A stretch of DNA of 5,356 bases from Bradyrhizobium sp. (GTDB taxonomy: Bacteria; Pseudomonadota; Alphaproteobacteria; Rhizobiales; Xanthobacteraceae), in the NCBI GenBank assembly GCA_025960445.1, contig JAICIT010000229.1:1-5356 (forward strand). Direction: 5' to 3'. Below the pieces are notes generated by a model. The model was not told where the DNA came from. It did no database searches and saw only the letters and a program-made list of their open reading frames with translations. The translations under genes were made by a program, and so were the position numbers. Positions within the stretch are counted from its first letter, which is position 1; the number at the start of each line of letters is the position of its first letter. Shown here one piece after another: positions 1-5,356 of the stretch.

Positions 1-2418
<2,418 letters not shown>

Positions 2419-2429
2419 GCGAAATGAAT

Positions 2430-2433
2430 TCCT
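2430..2433 (-). promoter_or_regulatory. Probable recN ribosome binding site overlapping the bamD stop
   Basis: On the minus strand an AGGA lies 11 bases before the recN ATG and shares bases with the bamD TAG stop (2434-2432). The spacing is a little long for a Shine-Dalgarno element, but its overlap with the upstream stop fits translational coupling of bamD and recN. This is inference from position. Confidence 0.4.
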
Positions 2434-3328
2434 AGCCGAGACCCAGTTTCTTGAAGGCTTTGGAGATATAGGAGCCCTGATTCTCGCTCGGCTCGAGACC
2501 GCCGGACTTTACAAGATTGTAAGCATCCTTGTACCAGCGGCTATCAGGAAAGTTGTGCCCAAGTACCGCGGCCGCGGTTTGCGCCTCGCCGACGATGCCG
2601 ATCGCCATATAGGCCTCCGTCAGCCGGGCCAACGCTTCCTCGACGTGGCGTGTCGTCTGGTACTGCGTGACCACGGTCTTGAAACGATTGATTGCTGCGG
2701 TGTAGTCGCGCTTGTCCATGTAGTAGCGCCCGACGTTCATTTCGCGCCCGGCAAGCTGGTCGCGGGCGCCTTCCAGCTTGGCCTTGGCGCTGACGGCGTA
2801 TTCCGAGGTCGGATATTTCCGGATCACCTCTTCCAGCGCGGCGATCGCCTTCTCGGTCCGGCCTTGGTCGCGGGTGATGTCCGGGATCTGATCGTAATGC
2901 GAGGCTGCGATCAGATACTGCGCATAAGCGGCATCGGCGCTTCCCGGATGCAAGGTGACATAACGCGTCGCGGCGCCGATACAACTGTCGTAGTCGCCGG
3001 CGTTATAGAAGGCGTAGGCTGACATCAGCAGCGACTTGCGGGCCCATTCGGAATAAGGATGCTGGCGGTCGACCTCCTCGAATTTCTTCGATGCCGCCTT
3101 CGGATCCTTGCTCTGGTTCATCAGGTACAAGCCCTCGTTGTAGAGCTTGTCCGCGGGCTCCTCCACGAAGGTGTCGTCCTTGGCCATGAACTTGTCCCAC
3201 AGCGCGCCAGTGCCGCATCCGCCCAAGGAGACAGCGGTCAAAATCAGGCCGGCAGCCAAACGCAATTGCCGCCTCAATCGGGCGTTCGCCCCTGTGCGCA
3301 GTTCGAGCGTCATATGCTGTGTTGCCAT
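2432..3328 (-). CDS. bamD: Outer membrane assembly lipoprotein BamD
   Basis: BamD (older name ComL/YfiO) is the essential lipoprotein of the BAM complex that, with BamA, inserts beta-barrel proteins into the outer membrane; it sits on the periplasmic face. From 3328 the product has 298 residues. It opens with a basic stretch (about 11-23), a hydrophobic segment (24-35) and a lipobox LGGC with the lipidated cysteine at 38, a typical signal peptidase II site. The mature part shows tetratricopeptide-like helical repeats, e.g. ADKLYNEGLYLMN (59-71), YSEWARKSLLMSAYAFYNAGDYDSCI (92-117), DAAYAQYLIAASHYDQI (132-148), KAIAALEEVIRKYPTSEYA (160-178) and YTAAINRFKTVVTQYQTTRHVEEALARL (209-236). The open frame continues upstream to an ATG at 3451, but that adds 41 residues ahead of the signal peptide and was rejected. 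An in-frame ATG at 3313 is a possible alternative. It precedes recN by 13 bases and follows lpxC by 225. Confidence 0.95.
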   Translation of the reverse strand: MATQHMTLELRTGANARLRRQLRLAAGLILTAVSLGGCGTGALWDKFMAKDDTFVEEPADKLYNEGLYLMNQSKDPKAASKKFEEVDRQHPYSEWARKSLLMSAYAFYNAGDYDSCIGAATRYVTLHPGSADAAYAQYLIAASHYDQIPDITRDQGRTEKAIAALEEVIRKYPTSEYAVSAKAKLEGARDQLAGREMNVGRYYMDKRDYTAAINRFKTVVTQYQTTRHVEEALARLTEAYMAIGIVGEAQTAAAVLGHNFPDSRWYKDAYNLVKSGGLEPSENQGSYISKAFKKLGLG

Positions 3329-3365
3329 AGAACCAGAACCTGACGCGTGTGATGCGGTACCCGCC

Positions 3366-3379
3366 GCGCCTTCAGGCGC
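3366..3379. repeat. Short GC-rich inverted repeat upstream of bamD
   Basis: A perfect 5-bp stem (GCGCC / GGCGC) encloses a 4-base loop about 37 bases before the bamD start. No run of T follows on either strand, so it is not a standard terminator. In the bamD leader RNA it could form a small hairpin, but in GC-rich DNA this may be chance. Confidence 0.3.
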
Positions 3380-3426
3380 CCTGATGGACGAATGATTGCC
3401 GTGCCCTCGGCGCCAGCAAGCGGGGC

Positions 3427-3455
3427 TGTTTAGCCGAAAAATGCCCCTCAACCAA
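3427..3455 (-). promoter_or_regulatory. Weak candidate promoter for bamD
   Basis: On the minus strand TTGGTT (3455-3450) and TAAACA (3432-3427) are separated by 17 bases, a normal sigma-70 spacing. Match to consensus is poor in the -10 box, and alphaproteobacterial promoters are hard to call by eye. It would start RNA near 3420, giving a leader of about 92 bases. The 225-base gap after lpxC makes a bamD promoter here plausible, but readthrough from lpxC is equally possible. Confidence 0.2.
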
Positions 3456-3504
3456 CCGGGTACGCAGGTAATTCGCCCGGATTAAGGCGGCGCGGACGAT
3501 GATT

Positions 3505-3567
3505 AACTCAGAAGATTTCGAAGCCGAAACTCAGGAGATTTCGAAGCCGAAACTCAGGACATTTCGG
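3505..3567. repeat. 23-bp tandem repeat across the lpxC stop codon
   Basis: Two full copies (3505-3527 and 3528-3550, differing at one base) are followed by a partial third copy (3551-3567) that runs into the last codons of lpxC. Read on the minus strand, each copy carries CTGAGTT, and the first of these TGAs (3556-3554) is the lpxC stop. Because 23 is not a multiple of 3, the TGAs at 3556, 3533 and 3510 lie in three different frames. The copies contain TTTCG-GCTT-CGAAA and can fold as two consecutive hairpins (3535-3555 and 3512-3532), each with an 8-bp stem interrupted by one bulged T; the second uses a G-T pair. No T tract follows. The likely origin is tandem duplication of the lpxC 3' end. 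Confidence 0.9.
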
Positions 3568-4513
3568 GTCCGTAAACCGGGGCGACCAGCCCGGCCACCA
3601 TGCCGCTGCCGGCGTCGGCGTGAACGCGCGAGCGACGGGCCGTTTCGGCCTCAACCACGCGCCATGCGGTGCGGTCCGCCATCAACGCCGTGAGGACTGC
3701 GTGATTAAGCTTGTGGCCGCCGCGCACCGAACGGTAGGCGCCGAGCAGAGGAAGGCCGGCGAGAGCAAGGTCGCCGATGACGTCGAGTACCTTGTGGCGC
3801 GCGCATTCATCGCTGTAGCGCAGCCCCTCTGTATTGAGCAGGCGCTCCTCGTCGAACACCACTGAATTCTCAAACGACGCACCAAGTGCGAAACCGGCGC
3901 TCCAGAGCCGTGCCACATCGTTCATGCAACCGAAGGTACGAGCGCGGCTGATCTCGCGGCGGAACCTTTCCGGGCTGAGGTCGAGCGTATAGCTCTGCTG
4001 CCCGATCACGGGATTTGCAAAATCGATTTCGACCTCGGCGCGGAAACCGCCCGCGTATGGCCGCAACTCGCCAAACGAGTTCCCCATCGTAACCTGTACC
4101 GGCTTCACCACCTGAAGGAAGCGGCGTACGCCGGACTGGTTCAGAATACCGGCCTGATCGATTGCGGCGACGAAAGCAGCAGCGCTTCCGTCCATGATCG
4201 GAACTTCGGGGCCATCAATTTCGATCGTGGCGTTGTCGATGCCCATGCCGCGCAACGCGGCGAGCACGTGTTCGGCGGTGGAGACAAGTGGACCTTCGCG
4301 ATCGCCCAGAACGGTTGCGAATTCGGTCGCGATGACCGACTCCACGCAGGCCTGAACCTCGCGGTCGCCCCCGTCGGGACCGCTGCGGACAAAAATAAAA
4401 CCCGCATCCACCGGTGCGGGTCCTAAGGTCAAATTGACTGGCAGACCGGAATGGACTCCGACGCCTGTCACCGTAGCTTGCGACCGAAGCGTTGCTTGCC
4501 GGCTGAATTTCAT
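3554..4513 (-). CDS. lpxC: UDP-3-O-acyl-N-acetylglucosamine deacetylase LpxC
   Basis: LpxC is the cytoplasmic zinc amidase that removes the acetyl group from UDP-3-O-acyl-GlcNAc, the committed step of lipid A synthesis. The 319-residue product fits the usual length of about 300-320. Seen: N-terminal TVTGVGVHSG (15-23) typical of the family; STAEHVLAALRGMGIDN (78-94), with catalytic-base Glu81 and zinc ligand His82; the insert region around ISRARTFGCMNDV (188-200); HKVLDVIGDLALAG (240-253), with zinc ligands His240 and Asp244; and GGHKLNHAV (265-273), with the catalytic His267. All expected active-site residues are present, so it should be functional. The start MKFSRQATL is standard; only a G-rich stretch, not a clear Shine-Dalgarno, precedes it. 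A terminator and a 349-base gap separate it from ftsZ, so it is probably transcribed on its own or with bamD. Its stop codon lies inside the 23-bp tandem repeat. LpxC level is controlled by proteolysis in some Gram-negatives; nothing in this sequence shows whether that applies here. Confidence 0.97.
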   Translation of the reverse strand: MKFSRQATLRSQATVTGVGVHSGLPVNLTLGPAPVDAGFIFVRSGPDGGDREVQACVESVIATEFATVLGDREGPLVSTAEHVLAALRGMGIDNATIEIDGPEVPIMDGSAAAFVAAIDQAGILNQSGVRRFLQVVKPVQVTMGNSFGELRPYAGGFRAEVEIDFANPVIGQQSYTLDLSPERFRREISRARTFGCMNDVARLWSAGFALGASFENSVVFDEERLLNTEGLRYSDECARHKVLDVIGDLALAGLPLLGAYRSVRGGHKLNHAVLTALMADRTAWRVVEAETARRSRVHADAGSGMVAGLVAPVYGPEMS

Positions 4514-4602
4514 CGAGACCCGCCCACTACCGACTTACCTAGAAATTAGAATCAGCCCCGTAGCGCACTGATTCGTCTCTAAGTTTCCCCAAGTCACCGC
4601 AG

Positions 4603-4630
4603 ACAATAACACTGACCCCTAGAGCGCCAA
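4603..4630 (-). promoter_or_regulatory. Weak candidate promoter for lpxC
   Basis: On the minus strand TTGGCG (4630-4625) and TATTGT (4608-4603) are 16 bases apart, each matching four of six bases of the sigma-70 consensus. RNA would begin near 4596, giving a leader of about 83 bases before the lpxC ATG. The location downstream of a terminator makes a promoter necessary in this gap, but which element serves is uncertain. Confidence 0.25.
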
Positions 4631-4736
4631 CTCACGCTTTTTTACCAATTGTTACCCTGACTCTGCCGTATTCGCGCCAACCCTTCATCAAATTGCGCCA
4701 CGCTTGCGAGCAACTTCGAAACTTTAATGCCGGCAC

Positions 4737-4751
4737 TAAGTACAAAATTAA
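4737..4751 (-). promoter_or_regulatory. Possible CtrA-like site (TTAA-N7-CTTA)
   Basis: On the minus strand TTAA and CTTA are separated by seven bases, one mismatch from the TTAA-N7-TTAA box bound by the alphaproteobacterial cell-cycle regulator CtrA. It lies 51 bases past the ftsZ terminator stem's far arm and about 224 bases before lpxC. A single near-match in AT-rich DNA is weak evidence, and no promoter can be tied to it with confidence. Confidence 0.15.
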
Positions 4752-4801
4752 CGATTTAGATTCAGTTGCTTGATCGAAAATCCGGATGCAACCATCTACC
4801 G

Positions 4802-4838
4802 AAAAACGAAGGCCCCGACTGTCGCAGCCGGGGCCTTC
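4802..4838 (-). terminator. Intrinsic terminator after ftsZ
   Basis: A 10-bp perfect stem (GAAGGCCCCG at 4808-4817 with CGGGGCCTTC at 4829-4838) is topped, past one mismatch, by a further 3-bp stem with a three-base loop. In the minus direction it is followed by G and then five T (4806-4802). It begins 24 bases after the ftsZ stop. The plus-strand side also ends in a T-rich stretch (TTCTTCG), so weak bidirectional action is possible, although no plus-strand gene needs it. Confidence 0.9.
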
Positions 4839-4862
4839 TTCGTCCTCAGATTTGTAACAATC

Positions 4863-5356
4863 TCATGTCGCCTGCCGCCGCAGAAAAGCGGGGATATCCA
4901 GATGGTCGTCTCCATGTGGCGGGGCGGCAACACTCGTCGGCCGGCCATGAACGTCGAGACCCTGCGGAGTGGGTCGGCGAGCATATTCTGAGACCGGCTC
5001 GTTACCGGTCATCTGCTGGGCAATCGAGCGCTGCGGCTTCCGCTCAGGTAATGGCGGCATCGGCGTCATGCCCGGACCGGTGGAGCGCGCTGCGATCGGA
5101 GGCTCGGTCTCTTCGTCCCGACGGCCGAGGCCGACATTGGCCAGGCGCTGCAGCAGCGACATCCGGGTCTTTTGCGGGTGCTCGTCTTCGGTTTCGCCAC
5201 GGGCCTGCCTGATCTCGTTCTGGGCCGTCATCGGCAGATCTTCAAAATTCGGCATCCTCGGCGCGCGAGCGGGCGCACGTTCCGGGGCTGGCGGAATGAA
5301 CGTTTCGGGCGGCGCCGGCTCGTGATGCTCGGGCCGCGTGACGGCGTGGTCCGGGA
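4863..5356 (-). CDS. ftsZ: Cell division protein FtsZ, C-terminal linker and tail (cut by window edge)
   Basis: FtsZ is the tubulin-like GTPase that forms the cytokinetic ring at midcell. Only the last 163 residues are in the window; the GTPase domain with its GGGTGTG loop is beyond the right edge. What is seen is a low-complexity, proline-, alanine- and charge-rich linker, with PEHHEPAPPETF and runs such as APERAPARAPR, then a conserved basic patch RMSLLQRLANVGLGRRDEE typical of rhizobial FtsZ. It ends in DDHLDIPAFLRRQAT, which matches the FtsZ C-terminal peptide (DIPAFLR) that binds FtsA and other partners. Alphaproteobacterial FtsZ proteins carry long linkers, so this length is expected. 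The reading frame has no stop up to the edge; an internal ATG at 5255 is not the true start. The gene is followed closely by a strong terminator, marking the end of the dcw transcription unit. Confidence 0.95.
   Translation of the reverse strand, partial: PDHAVTRPEHHEPAPPETFIPPAPERAPARAPRMPNFEDLPMTAQNEIRQARGETEDEHPQKTRMSLLQRLANVGLGRRDEETEPPIAARSTGPGMTPMPPLPERKPQRSIAQQMTGNEPVSEYARRPTPQGLDVHGRPTSVAAPPHGDDHLDIPAFLRRQAT

Larger units (their letters stand above)
4514..4862. other. Intergenic region between ftsZ and lpxC
   Basis: This 349-base gap holds no convincing coding sequence on either strand. It is visibly more AT-rich than the flanking genes, except for the GC-rich stem of the ftsZ terminator near its ftsZ end. 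The rest probably contains the lpxC promoter and leader. Direct copies of GCGCCAAC (plus strand) occur at 4624-4631 and 4674-4681, 50 bases apart, and could be chance or regulator half-sites. I see no tRNA or recognisable small RNA. Confidence 0.7.

Noticed and set aside
3329..3451. Upstream extension of bamD to an ATG at 3451
   Set aside because: It would put 41 non-conserved residues ahead of the lipoprotein signal peptide, which must be N-terminal to function.
3421..3452. Possible terminator built on GGGGC / GCCCC and GGCT / AGCC pairs before bamD
   Set aside because: The stems are only 4-5 bp, overlap each other, and no T tract follows on either strand.
4766..5212. Plus-strand open frame of 148 codons across the ftsZ terminator
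   Set aside because: It runs through the terminator hairpin and opposite the FtsZ tail, and its product has no recognisable features.
4863..5255. A separate 130-residue small protein starting at 5255
   Set aside because: The frame continues upstream without a stop to the window edge and its end is the FtsZ C-terminal peptide, so it is simply the end of ftsZ.

Overview
The window looks like an ordinary stretch of alphaproteobacterial chromosome from the Bradyrhizobium / Rhodopseudomonas / Nitrobacter group. That placement rests on protein recognition (BamD, RecN and the FtsZ tail read like members of this group), high GC content, and the gene order ftsZ - lpxC - bamD - recN - ligA, which is the usual downstream flank of the division and cell wall (dcw) cluster in these bacteria. 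Genus level is inference; no search was run.

Every real gene lies on the minus strand, so transcription runs from the right edge to the left. From 5356 to 4863 is the C-terminal part of ftsZ, mostly its disordered linker, ending in the conserved membrane-anchor-binding peptide. A strong intrinsic terminator (4802-4838) follows it. A 349-base gap, visibly more AT-rich than the genes, then leads to lpxC (4513-3554), so lpxC probably has its own promoter. A 225-base gap with a 23-bp tandem repeat at its lpxC end separates lpxC from bamD (3328-2432). bamD, recN (2418-745) and ligA (from 728, running off the left edge) follow with gaps of only 13 and 16 bases and are probably one transcription unit.

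The genes cover division (FtsZ), the committed step of lipid A synthesis (LpxC), outer-membrane protein insertion (BamD), double-strand break repair (RecN) and nick sealing (LigA). The first three are tied to building a Gram-negative envelope and dividing it; the last two are DNA maintenance genes that co-occur here by conserved order.

I found no mobile element, CRISPR array, RNA gene or undescribed system. The most unusual item is the 23-bp tandem repeat over the lpxC stop codon, which places a TGA in all three frames and can fold into two consecutive small hairpins. The long plus-strand open frames are antisense shadows of the GC-rich genes.
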